The notes: generated by a model not told the origin, from the letters alone. A DNA stretch of 64,000 bases from Duganella sacchari (GCF_900143065.1 NZ_FRCX01000002.1:1-64000), one strand, 5' to 3'. Shown: positions 8,049 through 16,088, counted from the first letter of the stretch. Translations and numbers: made by a program.

Positions 8049-9223
8049 TGAGCATTTTGCATTACCTGAAGTATTTCCTGTTCCATGTGATCGGGCTCAG
8101 CGCCCTGGTCGCCATTGTCGCTGGCGGCAGCAGCATCCCGCTGGGTCTTGTTGCGATACTTGGACTGTATCTGCTTGGCGATGCGATCGGCGGCGATGAC
8201 GTGAGTACGCCCACCTTCCGTCATCCCGGCATTCTGACCTTCCAACTGTGGCTGGCGTTGCCGTTACTGGCGCTGATTGTATTCGCGTCAGTATGGAGCG
8301 TGTGTACTGCCGATGTTCTCGGTGTCGGCGCGCAGGTGACGCAGCTGACAGGCTATGACGTACTTGCGGCACGCAACGCCACCAGCATGTCGCAGCACCT
8401 CGCGGGCATCGTGCTGACTGGCCTGATGATAGGCATGATCGGCACCATCACCGCGCACGAACTCACGCACCGCACCTGGGACCCGGTATCCATGCTAATC
8501 GGCCGCTGGCTGCTGGCCTTCAGTTTCGACACCACCTTCGCCATCGAGCATGTGTACGGCCATCACCGCTACGTTTCGACGCGGGACGATCCGGCGACGG
8601 CGCCGCGCGGACGCAATGTGTATCTGCACGTGCTGATTTCCACCATCCGTGGCAACGCCAGCGCATGGCTGATCGAGCAAAAGCGCTTGCAGCGCGAAGG
8701 ACGTAGTGTGGTTTCGCCACGCAATGCCTTCATCCGCGGACATCTGATGAGCGTAGTGCTGGTCGCTGCTGCCTGGAGCGCCGGTGGCCTGGCGGCGGCA
8801 GGTTACTTCGTGCTGTGCGGCCTGGCTGGCAAGGCCTTGCTGGAGATCGTCAACTACATGGAGCATTACGGTATTGTGCGTGACCCGGCGACACCGGTGC
8901 AGCCGCGCCATTCATGGAACACCAATCGCCGTTTGAGCTCCTGGACCATGTTCAACCTGACGCGTCATTCCCACCATCACGCGCAAGGCGAAGTGCCATA
9001 TCAGGATCTCAAACCGTTCCAGCACGCGCCCATGATGATCAGCGGCTACCTGACCACCATTGTCGTCGCCATGATCCCGCCGTTGTGGCATCGCCTCATG
9101 ACACCCAAGGTGCTGGCCTGGGACCGCGATTTCGCCACGCCCGCCGAACGCCAGCTGGCCGCCGAAGCCAATCTGCGCAGCGGCATGCGCGCTTTCCATG
9201 CGCGGGGGCAGCATGGAATTTGA
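8048..9223 (+). CDS. AlkB/XylM-type membrane di-iron hydroxylase
   Basis: The 391-residue integral-membrane protein carries the full histidine set of alkane/xylene hydroxylases: HELTH at 137-141, H168-x3-HH at 172-173, 'NYMEHYG' at 269-275 and 'HSHHH' at 307-311. These bind a di-iron centre that hydroxylates a terminal carbon or methyl group. 'DDPATAPRG' after the second box is characteristic of the AlkB side of the family. Several hydrophobic helices lie before the first box. Known AlkB proteins usually take electrons from rubredoxin; here the co-transcribed partner is a XylA-like reductase instead. The 3' end overlaps the start of the GMC dehydrogenase by 11 bp. The expected chain is hydroxylation to an alcohol, then oxidation by the next gene. 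Substrate (alkane, terpene or methyl-aromatic) cannot be told from sequence. Confidence 0.88.
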   Translation: MSILHYLKYFLFHVIGLSALVAIVAGGSSIPLGLVAILGLYLLGDAIGGDDVSTPTFRHPGILTFQLWLALPLLALIVFASVWSVCTADVLGVGAQVTQLTGYDVLAARNATSMSQHLAGIVLTGLMIGMIGTITAHELTHRTWDPVSMLIGRWLLAFSFDTTFAIEHVYGHHRYVSTRDDPATAPRGRNVYLHVLISTIRGNASAWLIEQKRLQREGRSVVSPRNAFIRGHLMSVVLVAAAWSAGGLAAAGYFVLCGLAGKALLEIVNYMEHYGIVRDPATPVQPRHSWNTNRRLSSWTMFNLTRHSHHHAQGEVPYQDLKPFQHAPMMISGYLTTIVVAMIPPLWHRLMTPKVLAWDRDFATPAERQLAAEANLRSGMRAFHARGQHGI

Positions 9224-10834
9224 TTACGTCATTGTTGGCGGTGGTTCCGGTGGCGCGACACTGGCGGCGCGTCTTAGCGAAGACCCCGCAACCACGGTCT
9301 GCCTGATCGAAGCGGGCGGCGATGGCCGCGGCATTCTGGTGCGGGCGCCAGCAGGTGTGGTGGCGATGGTGCCGGGCCGTCCGAAGATCAACAACTACGC
9401 CTACCAGACGGTGGCGCAACCAGGGCTGAATGGACGGCGCGGTTATCAGCCGCGCGGCAAATGCCTGGGCGGCTCCAGCGCGATTAACGCGATGCTGTAT
9501 ATCCGCGGCCAGCGTGAGGACTATGATGGCTGGGCGCAGCAGGGCTGTGCCGGCTGGTCGTTTGACGAGGTTCTGCCCTATTTTAAACGCGCCGAGGGCA
9601 ATGAGCGCGGCGCCTGCGACTGGCATGGCGCCGACGGCCCGCTGCAAGTCGCGGAGCAGCGCAGCCCGCGCCGCATCACTGAGGATTTCGTCCGCGCCGG
9701 CATGGAGTGCGGCTACCCCCGCAATGCGGATTTCAATGGCGTCAGCCAGGAGGGCGTAGGGCACTATCAGGTCACGCAATTCCACGGAGGCGCGCGCAAC
9801 GGCGAGCGCTGCTCTGCTGCAGCGGCATATCTGGATCCGGTGCAGGACCGCAGCAACCTGCACGTGCTGACCAACACGCAGGCCTTGCGCGTGGTCTTCG
9901 ATGGCCGGCGCGCCATTGGTGTTGAAGTGCGTCGTGGCGCCGGCACCCGGATTATCCGCGCCCGTGGCGAGGTGGTCCTCGCCGGTGGCGCCTTCAATAC
10001 GCCGCAGTTGCTGATGCTATCCGGCGTAGGTGATCCGGCCGAGCTGGAGGCGCACGGCATCGCGGTGCGGCATGCATTGCCGGCGTTGGCAAGAACCTGC
10101 AGGACCATCTCGATTACATTCTGGCCTACCAGTGCGATGAAAAGGATTTGTTCGGCATCGGCGCGACAGGAGCGTTGCGTCTTGCGCTGGCGGCCAACGA
10201 ATGGCGCAGGACGGGGCGCGGCCTGATCGCCACACCGTTTGCCGAAGGTGCGGGATTCATCAAATCCGACGCTGGCCAGGCGCGGCCGGATTTGCAGCTG
10301 CATTTTGTGATCGGGATGGTGGACGATCATGCGCGCAAGCTGCGCCTGGGTTACGGCTTCTCGTGCCACGTATGCGTGCTGCGTCCGAAATCGCGCGGAG
10401 AGGTTGGCCTCTACAACGCCGATCCGCAGTCGGCGCCGCGCATCGATCCGCACTTCCTTTCGCATTCAGATGATCTGGACCTGCTGGTCAAAGGCGCGAA
10501 ACAAACGCACGCGATCATGAGCGCGCCAGCGCTGGCCAAGTATCGGCACCGCAACCTGTATCCGGTTGACTTCAATGATGACAGTGCGGTTGCGGCGCAG
10601 ATCCGTGCGCGTGCCGACACAATCTATCATCCGGTGGGAACCTGCAGGATGGGCAGCGATGCCATGGCGGTCGTGGACCCTCAATTGCGCGTGCATGGGC
10701 TGCAGGCTTTGCGCGTGGTCGATGCCTCGGTTTATCCGACTCTCATCAGCGGAAATACGAACGCACCGACCATCATGATTGCGGAGCGCGCTGCCGACTG
10801 GATACGCGGCGTCAGCGGACGCCCAGCGCGGTGA
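9213..10834 (+). pseudogene. GMC-family alcohol dehydrogenase, frameshifted
   Basis: Two frames together encode one GMC flavoprotein. The first, from ATG 9213, has the FAD motif 'DYVIVGGGSGGATLAARL' and 'GKCLGGSSAINAMLYIRG'. The second, to 10834, has the active-site 'IYHPVGTCRMG' and the C-terminal 'NTNAPTIMIAERAADWIR'. The break is at 10080-10081, where a CCC expected from the family has become CC. Adding one C restores 'PGVGKNLQDHLD', a conserved GMC motif. About 540 residues would be made if intact, the size of AlkJ/choline dehydrogenase-type enzymes that oxidise alcohols to aldehydes. Its start overlaps the hydroxylase gene by 11 bp, so it belongs to the same operon. Either the gene is recently inactivated or this is a one-base sequencing error. 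Its 3' end overlaps the convergent GH19 gene by 23 bp. Confidence 0.85.
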
Positions 10835-11462
10835 GCGCGCGCTGCCAGTAGCTGCGGCGCTGTGGCAGGCCATTGGTGCCGCCGTTGATACGCTGGGTCA
10901 GCAGGCGGAAGTTTTCGTCCGCGTCGGCGCCGCTGGTCTTGTCGGCCAGCTCGTTCAGGCCGTGCGCCTGCCAGAACCAGGCGGCGGACATGGCGGCGCC
11001 AGTCGGTTGCTGCAGCAGGTCGGGATCTTTCACCGCATCGATGCCCATGGCCTTGGAAAAGCTCGCGTAGTTCTGGCGGCCGGTCAGTTGTATCAGGCCG
11101 CGCCCGCGGTAGGCCCAACCGTCGCCACTGGCTTCGGGGCCGTTGCCCATGCGGTTGGCGTACACATTGTTGGCCAGCTTTTCCGGTTGATGGCTGTAGG
11201 CTGCTGCAATCTCGTCGCTGGTAAAACGTTGTGGCCACACGGCGCGCAGGCGTTCGGCGGAATAGCTCAGGGATTCCTGCAACTGATGGAACTCCGACGA
11301 TTCCAGCAGCACCTGCGCCAGAAATGCCGCTTGCCGCAATGGCGTCGAGATGTCGCATGCTTTCATGCAGCTGTTGATCGGGTCGATCCACTGTGCGGCG
11401 CGCGCTTCCGCATCAGCCGTGGTCAGTATGGCCTGCAACTGCGCCTTGGTGATGTCGCTCAT
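10812..11462 (-). CDS. GH19 chitinase/endolysin-like enzyme
   Basis: A 216-residue single-domain protein of glycoside hydrolase family 19. It has 'LLESSEFHQLQESLSYS' at 52-68, holding the catalytic-type glutamates E54/E57/E63, and 'YRGRGLIQLTGRQNY' around 118-132, the most conserved stretch of bacterial and phage GH19 lysozymes. There is no signal peptide and no separate cell-wall-binding domain, which is more like a phage or bacteriocin-type endolysin than a secreted chitinase. It has a strong AGGAGT ribosome site and is the last gene of the minus-strand DUF2589 cassette, 67 bp after the preceding gene. Expected reaction: cleavage of peptidoglycan or chitin beta-1,4 bonds. No holin or other phage gene is nearby. 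Confidence 0.87.
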   Translation of the reverse strand: MSDITKAQLQAILTTADAEARAAQWIDPINSCMKACDISTPLRQAAFLAQVLLESSEFHQLQESLSYSAERLRAVWPQRFTSDEIAAAYSHQPEKLANNVYANRMGNGPEASGDGWAYRGRGLIQLTGRQNYASFSKAMGIDAVKDPDLLQQPTGAAMSAAWFWQAHGLNELADKTSGADADENFRLLTQRINGGTNGLPQRRSYWQRALTALGVR

Positions 11463-11529
11463 AGATTACTCCTGTTAGATATGCGGGAAATGGACCCGGA
11501 GACCGGGTCCACAGTGCGGCGCCGGTGGA

Positions 11530-12153
11530 TCAGGCAGGCGCTTTGTCTGCTGCCGGTGCTACTACGCGTGGCTGGATCGAGGTTTGCAGGATGTCCAGTA
11601 CGCGCGCCAGGCCTTCAGGCATGCCACCGTCTTCGGCCAGCACCTGTACGTGGTACTTCGCCGAATTGTCCGAGCTGCGGGTGTTTTCCTTGTGGGTAGC
11701 AACCGAGCCTTCCAGGTGGACGTTGACGCTGACAGGACCCCAGCCAGCCTTGATGTCGGCCGAGAATTTGCCCGATTTGTCTTCGGTCTCTTTCGAGGCA
11801 AACGAGGACTTCACTTCCATGTCGAAGGTGATATCGACCTTGGTGATGGACAGGCTAGGGATTTTCACGATGGCCAGCAGCGGCACATCCAGCGAGACAT
11901 TTTCTTCCACCGTCTTCTTCGGATCATTGGGATCCGCAACCGGGCGGGTGAACGCGAAGTGCGCCAGGCGGGTGCTGCCGACGCCTGCAGGATCGTTGTC
12001 GGCCGGTGGCAGGAAGCCGACGTGCTTGATGAAGTCGGCGGTGGCGTTGGCCAGTTTGACCTGGGCGTCGCAAGCGGCGGCCAGCGGACCACCGATCAGA
12101 TCACCCATCGGCAGACCTTTAAACTGGGATGCCATATCAATCAGTTCAGACAT
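11530..12153 (-). CDS. DUF2589 family protein
   Basis: The 207-residue protein starts with an amphipathic helix region, 'QFKGLPMGDLIGGPL' then 'ACDAQVKLANATADFIKHVGF', followed by a beta-rich body with 'VPLLAIVKIPSLSITKVDI'. It ends with 'SAKYHVQVLAED' and 'PEGLARVLDIL'. This order is that of the DUF2589 family, whose function is unknown to me. No signal peptide or membrane segment is present. A good ribosome site (GAGGAGC) precedes the ATG at 12153. It sits between a divergent relative (12299-12862) and the GH19 enzyme on the same strand, and a full paralogue lies at 13146-13679. Repetition of the family next to a cell-wall hydrolase suggests a structural or assembly role, but that is inference. 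Confidence 0.78.
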   Translation of the reverse strand: MSELIDMASQFKGLPMGDLIGGPLAAACDAQVKLANATADFIKHVGFLPPADNDPAGVGSTRLAHFAFTRPVADPNDPKKTVEENVSLDVPLLAIVKIPSLSITKVDITFDMEVKSSFASKETEDKSGKFSADIKAGWGPVSVNVHLEGSVATHKENTRSSDNSAKYHVQVLAEDGGMPEGLARVLDILQTSIQPRVVAPAADKAPA

Positions 12154-12298
12154 TATTTTGCTCCTCGAAAGTTAAACGCAGTTCCACATAAAGATGCGGG
12201 CTTGTATCGCCTGGCCGGTAATGCATGCAGCCCAACGACGAACTAAGCTTAGGGTGTTAAATTCAAGGAGAAATGACCTTTTCTGACGGCTACCAGTG

Positions 12299-12862
12299 TT
12301 ACTGCTTTTGACGAAAAGACGACATCCAGGCACGCAGCCTGGAAGGAACAGAACGCGCAGCAAGCTGCGTTGTGTGATGCGTTTCCAGCTCATTCTGCAG
12401 CGCCGCGTTCAGCTGAAAAACATAGCGGGAACGCGGCGCCATTGCGTCAGCAGGAGCGGGCCGGATGCGTAAGCGCACGCTTTCGTGCAGCACCTGTACG
12501 TCCAGCGCCAGCAAGGGTGGCCGGCGCAGCATGCGGCGCCACCAGGGCGGCCGCCGCATGCTGAAGTCCAGCTCTATCCTTCGCTCCCAGCCGGCCTTGC
12601 GCGACACGCAGTAACCGTAGACGGTGAGTTCCAGCGTGTGCAGGCACAGGGCGTAGTTGCGATGAAAGCTCGCGGCCGGAATCACAACAGCCACGCTGCC
12701 GTCGCTGTACTGGATGTCTGGTGCGCTTGCGCAGCGGATGGCGGGCTGGCATTGCAAGGCCAGGTCTTGCAGGCTGCGGTTGGCGTCGTCGTACGCAGCC
12801 TGCGTGGCATCGCTGAGCAGGCCGACGTGGTGTGTGGCGCCATCATGCTTAGCCTTGCGCAT
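12299..12862 (-). CDS. Divergent DUF2589-like protein
   Basis: A 187-residue protein starting at the ATG at 12862, which lies inside the preceding gene's last codons (14-bp overlap), implying translational coupling. It is not an obvious family member, but the order of its segments parallels the two DUF2589 proteins. 'SVAVVIPAASF' then 'LHTLELTVYGYCV' stands where they have the 'VPLLAIV...ITKVDITFDMEV' strands. 'ESVRLRI' and 'SRYVFQLNAAL' stand where they have 'VSVNVHL' and 'SAKYHVQVLAED'. A tryptophan/arginine-rich patch 'RRPPWWRRMLRRPP' in the middle is unusual and might touch membrane or nucleic acid. No signal peptide. I propose it as a third, diverged member of the cassette; the homology is by eye only. 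Confidence 0.6.
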   Translation of the reverse strand: MRKAKHDGATHHVGLLSDATQAAYDDANRSLQDLALQCQPAIRCASAPDIQYSDGSVAVVIPAASFHRNYALCLHTLELTVYGYCVSRKAGWERRIELDFSMRRPPWWRRMLRRPPLLALDVQVLHESVRLRIRPAPADAMAPRSRYVFQLNAALQNELETHHTTQLAARSVPSRLRAWMSSFRQKQ

Positions 12863-13130
12863 GATCGTCCAGGAACGCAGGCTTGCGGTCGAAGCCGATG
12901 TTGTACACGGCGTATTGCAGCACGATCTGATGCTCGCCGACGTTGTACAGCCCAAAGCTTTTTTCCACGTTCAGGATGTAGCCGCGCGGTGTGGAGCACA
13001 GGCAGCGGTTCACCATGTCCATCGATTCCTGCACCTCTTTTTCGGTCCGCATGCTTTGCGGGTTGTCGTTGCCGACCACGATGCGCTTGATGAAGCGGAT
13101 ATTCGCCAGGTGAAAATTATTAGGGTTCAA
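12849..13130 (-). CDS. Small hypothetical protein of the DUF2589 cassette
   Basis: A 93-residue cytoplasmic protein with no family I recognise. The start is a TTG at 13130 with a perfect AGGAGG (13136-13141) five bases away, making it the most strongly supported start in the cassette. The sequence has an N-terminal basic part ('IRFIKRIVVGND'), a middle helix ('EKEVQESMDMVNRCL') and a C-terminal part with aromatic residues ('SFGLYNVGEHQIVLQYAVYNIG') that looks like paired beta-strands. It is 15 bp after the upstream DUF2589 gene and overlaps the next gene by 14 bp, so it is firmly within one operon. Role unknown. Confidence 0.6.
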   Translation of the reverse strand: MNPNNFHLANIRFIKRIVVGNDNPQSMRTEKEVQESMDMVNRCLCSTPRGYILNVEKSFGLYNVGEHQIVLQYAVYNIGFDRKPAFLDDHAQG

Positions 13131-13145
13131 CGCAACCTCCTGTAG

Positions 13146-13679
13146 TTATTCAGCGGCCTGCTGTTTACGGACGTGTACCGGACCCTGCGCTTTCACCACA
13201 TCATTGACCAGCCGCGCCAGGCCTTCGGATTTCTCCGTTGCCACCAGCTTGAGTTTGATGTGGGCAGCGTTGCCGTTCTTGGCCGCGAGCGTGCCGGTGC
13301 CGGGGTTGACCATGAGCGTGGCCTTTTTTTCCGCCGGCGCGGCGCGCCCCAGCTGGTCGATGATCCCTTCGTGCACGTCGGGCCGCTCCTGTTCTTCAAA
13401 GCCGCCGATTTCCACATCCAGATCGATCTCGGCCTCGCCGATAATGAGCGAGCTATGTGGCACCAGCGAAATCACGGGCACCTGGTACAGATAGGCGCTG
13501 TCAGGTTCGGCGTTGCTGTGGATGGCCGGCAGCTCCACCTCGATCACGCTGGGTTTGTGGAGGTCGTCGAAGAAGGACGCAATATTTGCCAGCTGCGCCT
13601 TTTCAACCATGTGCTGTGCATTCATGATCGAGCCCGCGATGGCCCGCACCATGTCTTCCAAACTAGTCAAGATCGCCAT
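13146..13679 (-). CDS. DUF2589 family protein (paralogue)
   Basis: A 177-residue protein with the same plan as the one at 11530. It has a helical start ('LEDMVRAIAGSIMNAQHMVEKAQ'-like, about residues 5-25), then 'VPVISLVPHSSLIIGEAEIDL', an acidic middle, 'AHIKLKLVATEKSEGLARLVNDV' near the end and a Gln/Lys tail. The start is placed at 13679 (MAILTSLEDM) rather than further upstream because a GGA-containing ribosome site precedes it and the family helix begins there. It is the first gene of the coupled run 13679 to 12299. The run is preceded on the minus strand by a strong bidirectional terminator (13775-13803), so it should have its own promoter in the 95-bp gap, which I could not locate with confidence. 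Confidence 0.72.
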   Translation of the reverse strand: MAILTSLEDMVRAIAGSIMNAQHMVEKAQLANIASFFDDLHKPSVIEVELPAIHSNAEPDSAYLYQVPVISLVPHSSLIIGEAEIDLDVEIGGFEEQERPDVHEGIIDQLGRAAPAEKKATLMVNPGTGTLAAKNGNAAHIKLKLVATEKSEGLARLVNDVVKAQGPVHVRKQQAAE

Positions 13680-13774
13680 AGGATTTCCATTAGTTGTTGA
13701 TCGGATTACCACGACCTAGAATAGCGGCGTCGCGGTGGCTCAACCTGACCGAATCTGGCGCTGGCGGCACAAAG

Positions 13775-13803
13775 AAAAAGGGAGAGCGAGCTCTCCCTTT
13801 TTT
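13775..13803. terminator. Bidirectional intrinsic terminator
   Basis: GC stem GGGAGAG/CTCTCCC with CGAG loop (13780-13797), flanked by A5 on the left (13775-13779) and T6 on the right (13798-13803), so it works on both strands. On the minus strand it ends the transcript of the helical protein gene at 13821 and insulates the DUF2589 operon. Confidence 0.88.
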
Positions 13804-13820
13804 GCGTGGCGATGCGGTAG

Positions 13821-14276
13821 TTATTTGGGCGGCGCGCCTGCCGTCATTTGCGTCAGCGTTTTCTGGACCAGTACTTCCGAGGCCGCGCTGGCCGAGTTCA
13901 ACAAGGTCATGGTTTGCTCCAGCTGTTCGCGCACATGCGTGCCGACGTCGTTGGCGTAACCTGCAATCACGATGCCGACTTCGTCCTTGGTCTGCGCCCG
14001 CCGCAAGTCGCTGGCACATGCCTGCGTACGGCTGCTGATGGCGCTCAGCGTACTGGCTTGCTGCTGCGACCAGGTGCGAGCCAGGTCCTGCTGCAAGTCG
14101 GCCAGATTTTTGAACGCGTCGGCCACCGGGCCGGCGGTCACGGCGTCCAGTTGCGTGTGCAAGGCACGGATGCCCGCTGCCGTCTGCTGTTCCGACCACT
14201 GCTTGCTTGCGCTGATCGTGGCCTGGACGATGTGTGCCCAATGGGCTTGTGCGCTGTTGTGGGATGAGCTGCTCAT
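13821..14276 (-). CDS. Small helical protein, phasin-like in character
   Basis: This 151-residue protein has no signal peptide and is predicted by eye to be almost entirely alpha-helical. It is rich in Ala and Gln with heptad-like stretches ('ADLQQDLARTWSQQQASTLSAIS', read in parts) and ends 'AGAPPK'. Such low-complexity amphipathic helices resemble phasins, which coat polyhydroxybutyrate granules, and the next gene on the same strand side is a PHB depolymerase. But its transcript ends at the terminator at 13775-13803 and it also neighbours the DUF2589 cassette, so it could belong to either. AAGGAAAA precedes the ATG at 14276. Its own promoter must lie in the short gap to 14308 or upstream of the depolymerase. 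Family assignment is tentative. Confidence 0.6.
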   Translation of the reverse strand: MSSSSHNSAQAHWAHIVQATISASKQWSEQQTAAGIRALHTQLDAVTAGPVADAFKNLADLQQDLARTWSQQQASTLSAISSRTQACASDLRRAQTKDEVGIVIAGYANDVGTHVREQLEQTMTLLNSASAASEVLVQKTLTQMTAGAPPK

Positions 14277-14307
14277 GATTTTCCTTTAAAGAGAGAGTAG
14301 AGGTTGT

Positions 14308-15369
14308 TCAAGGCTTTTTCCCCAGCTGATCCAGCATGGCGATGATGGCCTGCATCTGCGGGGACTTTTTTGAAAAGAAGGCCGGATACTGCCTGTCTTC
14401 GTCGGAGTAGCCCCAGAAATCCCAGCACCCTTTGGGATTCGCCGGGATGCCCCTGGAGCGCATGGCTTGCGGATACAGCACGATCATCTTGTTGGTATCG
14501 GCATATTGGTTGTAGCCGGTGCCGGCATAGAAATGGTCGCCGATATAGCGCGCGCCTTGCTGGCAGCCATGGAAAGCGATGTGGACAATGCAGCTGTTCT
14601 GCTGGCAGTAGGTGGGAACATAGACGTACGCCTCGTCATCCATGCTGCTGAGATCGCCGGTGATAAAGGCACGCTGATTGAACCGAATGATTTTCCCGCT
14701 GGGCTCGGCCTTGCTGGGCGGCTTGCTGGCGTCGCCATAAATATGCGCCAGCAGCACCTGGGACTGCGTGAAGTCACAGTTGTTGATATAGGGCGCCCTG
14801 GTTTCGCCGCATGGCACATCGTCCTGTTCCCGGGTAACGATGGAGTGTCCGGCCGCGACGTCCTTCGAATACAGGATCTGTTTATCCGGATCGGCCACGG
14901 CCAGCCGGTAGTAGTTGTAGCTGGCATCCACCACGATCGGCGCCACGGTCGGGTCTTTGCTGCCGCTGAAGATGTAGGCGCGCTGGCGGCTTAAATTGCT
15001 GACGGGATCAATCAGGCCCTGGTCGGCGAATCGTTTGGCGTTCTCGAGTGACTTGGCGCCGTCCGCAGCGGCAAAGCGCGACGCTGGCGCCATGCAGGTG
15101 GTGACGGCGTTTTGCAGAAAGCTCAACGAGGGATACGTGCCGGCGCAGTAAAAAGGACCGGCGGCAATGATGCCGACGCCGATGAAGCGGGAAGAGTAGG
15201 CCGTGGCCAGTTGCGCCGCCATAAAACCGCCGGAGGAAATGCCGGATACCGAGGTCTGGCTCAAATCGGCGCCCAGCGCGGGCAGTGGCGTTGACTCGGC
15301 GTAGGCTTGGGGCAGCAGTGCAGTAATTAACAGGCCGAGTGTCAGCACCTTGAATGAGGCTAGTCGCAT
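14308..15369 (-). CDS. Extracellular short-chain-length PHB depolymerase-like esterase
   Basis: A 353-residue secreted alpha/beta-hydrolase. The signal peptide ends near 'QAYA|ES' (24). The lipase box is G43-I-S45-S-G47 near the N-terminus, placing Ser45 as nucleophile, with 'SGSKDPTV' for the acid and 'HGCQQGARYIGDHFY' after the middle. This arrangement fits the extracellular PHB depolymerases with a type 2 catalytic domain, where the lipase box is N-terminal. It should cleave polyhydroxybutyrate or related polyesters to oligomers. No chitin- or PHB-binding domain follows, so it may act on amorphous polymer. AAGGAGAG precedes the ATG at 15369. Downstream, 31 bp away, is the phasin-like gene, which could be co-transcribed. 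Confidence 0.85.
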   Translation of the reverse strand: MRLASFKVLTLGLLITALLPQAYAESTPLPALGADLSQTSVSGISSGGFMAAQLATAYSSRFIGVGIIAAGPFYCAGTYPSLSFLQNAVTTCMAPASRFAAADGAKSLENAKRFADQGLIDPVSNLSRQRAYIFSGSKDPTVAPIVVDASYNYYRLAVADPDKQILYSKDVAAGHSIVTREQDDVPCGETRAPYINNCDFTQSQVLLAHIYGDASKPPSKAEPSGKIIRFNQRAFITGDLSSMDDEAYVYVPTYCQQNSCIVHIAFHGCQQGARYIGDHFYAGTGYNQYADTNKMIVLYPQAMRSRGIPANPKGCWDFWGYSDEDRQYPAFFSKKSPQMQAIIAMLDQLGKKP

Positions 15370-15464
15370 GTAACTCTCCTTGCGTAAAAAAAGTTAAGAG
15401 AACCTGGATGTTTCATATCGATGATAGCGGGGAATGGGAAAATGTCGATGTCATTTCATGACAT

Positions 15465-15974
15465 TCAAGGATCAATAATCAGCACATCTCCAAAAGAAAA
15501 GCCACGTACGCGTTCCGTCTTTAAAGGCAGTTTGACGTGGATGTGGGTTTCTATTTTCTTGCGCAGGCGTTTGACCATGGTGTCGATGCGGTTCTGGTCA
15601 TAGCTCAGATAATCCTCGCCAAACTCCTTGACGATTTTTTTGCGGGAGACAGCCTCATTCACTTCCACCATGCTGAATATTTTGAGGAAGTTGAATTCAA
15701 GGCTGGTCAGATTAATCGACTCGCCGGCCGGCGCCTCCAGCCGGCGGTCGCGCATGTGGAGACGCCAGCCGGGGTTGAGCTGGCGTGCAAGTGTCAGGAT
15801 GCAAGCCAATATTTCCGAGCGTTGCTCTTCGAGATTGATGGCGCTGTCAGGGGCACGCCGGCCACAGGCAACCAGATCTTTCAGGTTAATGATCTGGTAG
15901 CCAGCGTCGTGGATTATTTCGGGTAACTTATGGGTATAAGCGTCGTCATGGCGGAGTACAAGTAGTTCCAGCAT
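15465..15974 (-). CDS. Winged-helix transcriptional regulator (OmpR/PhoB C-terminal type)
   Basis: The 169-residue protein is started at 15974 (MLELLVLRHDD), where a GGAAC ribosome site lies upstream; the open frame continues further but without support. The C-terminal half is an OmpR/PhoB-type winged helix: 'INLTSLEFNFLKIF' for the first helices, 'VSRKKIVKEFGEDYLSYDQNRIDTMVKRLRKKI' (in parts) for the recognition helix, and 'VRGFSFGD' for the wing. The N-terminal ~70 residues are not a typical receiver: the chain starts like one, but I see no acidic pocket or phospho-Asp and Lys pattern. It may thus be a single-domain regulator driven by something other than phosphorylation. No kinase is adjacent. 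It lies between the depolymerase and the GH43 gene, all on the minus strand. Confidence 0.72.
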   Translation of the reverse strand: MLELLVLRHDDAYTHKLPEIIHDAGYQIINLKDLVACGRRAPDSAINLEEQRSEILACILTLARQLNPGWRLHMRDRRLEAPAGESINLTSLEFNFLKIFSMVEVNEAVSRKKIVKEFGEDYLSYDQNRIDTMVKRLRKKIETHIHVKLPLKTERVRGFSFGDVLIIDP

Positions 15975-16088
15975 ATCTGTTCCGTTATAATATTGGCAAC
16001 AGACAAATGTTATTGCGAAAATAAAACGCAATTCTGACAATATCTGACAGAGTATTAAAAACTAATTTATAAACCACACTTTCGAAAG

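Noticed and set aside
10812..14276. Prophage remnant interpretation of the GH19/DUF2589 region
   Set aside because: No holin, integrase, terminase, capsid or tail gene is present, and GC content matches the rest; the endolysin alone is not enough.
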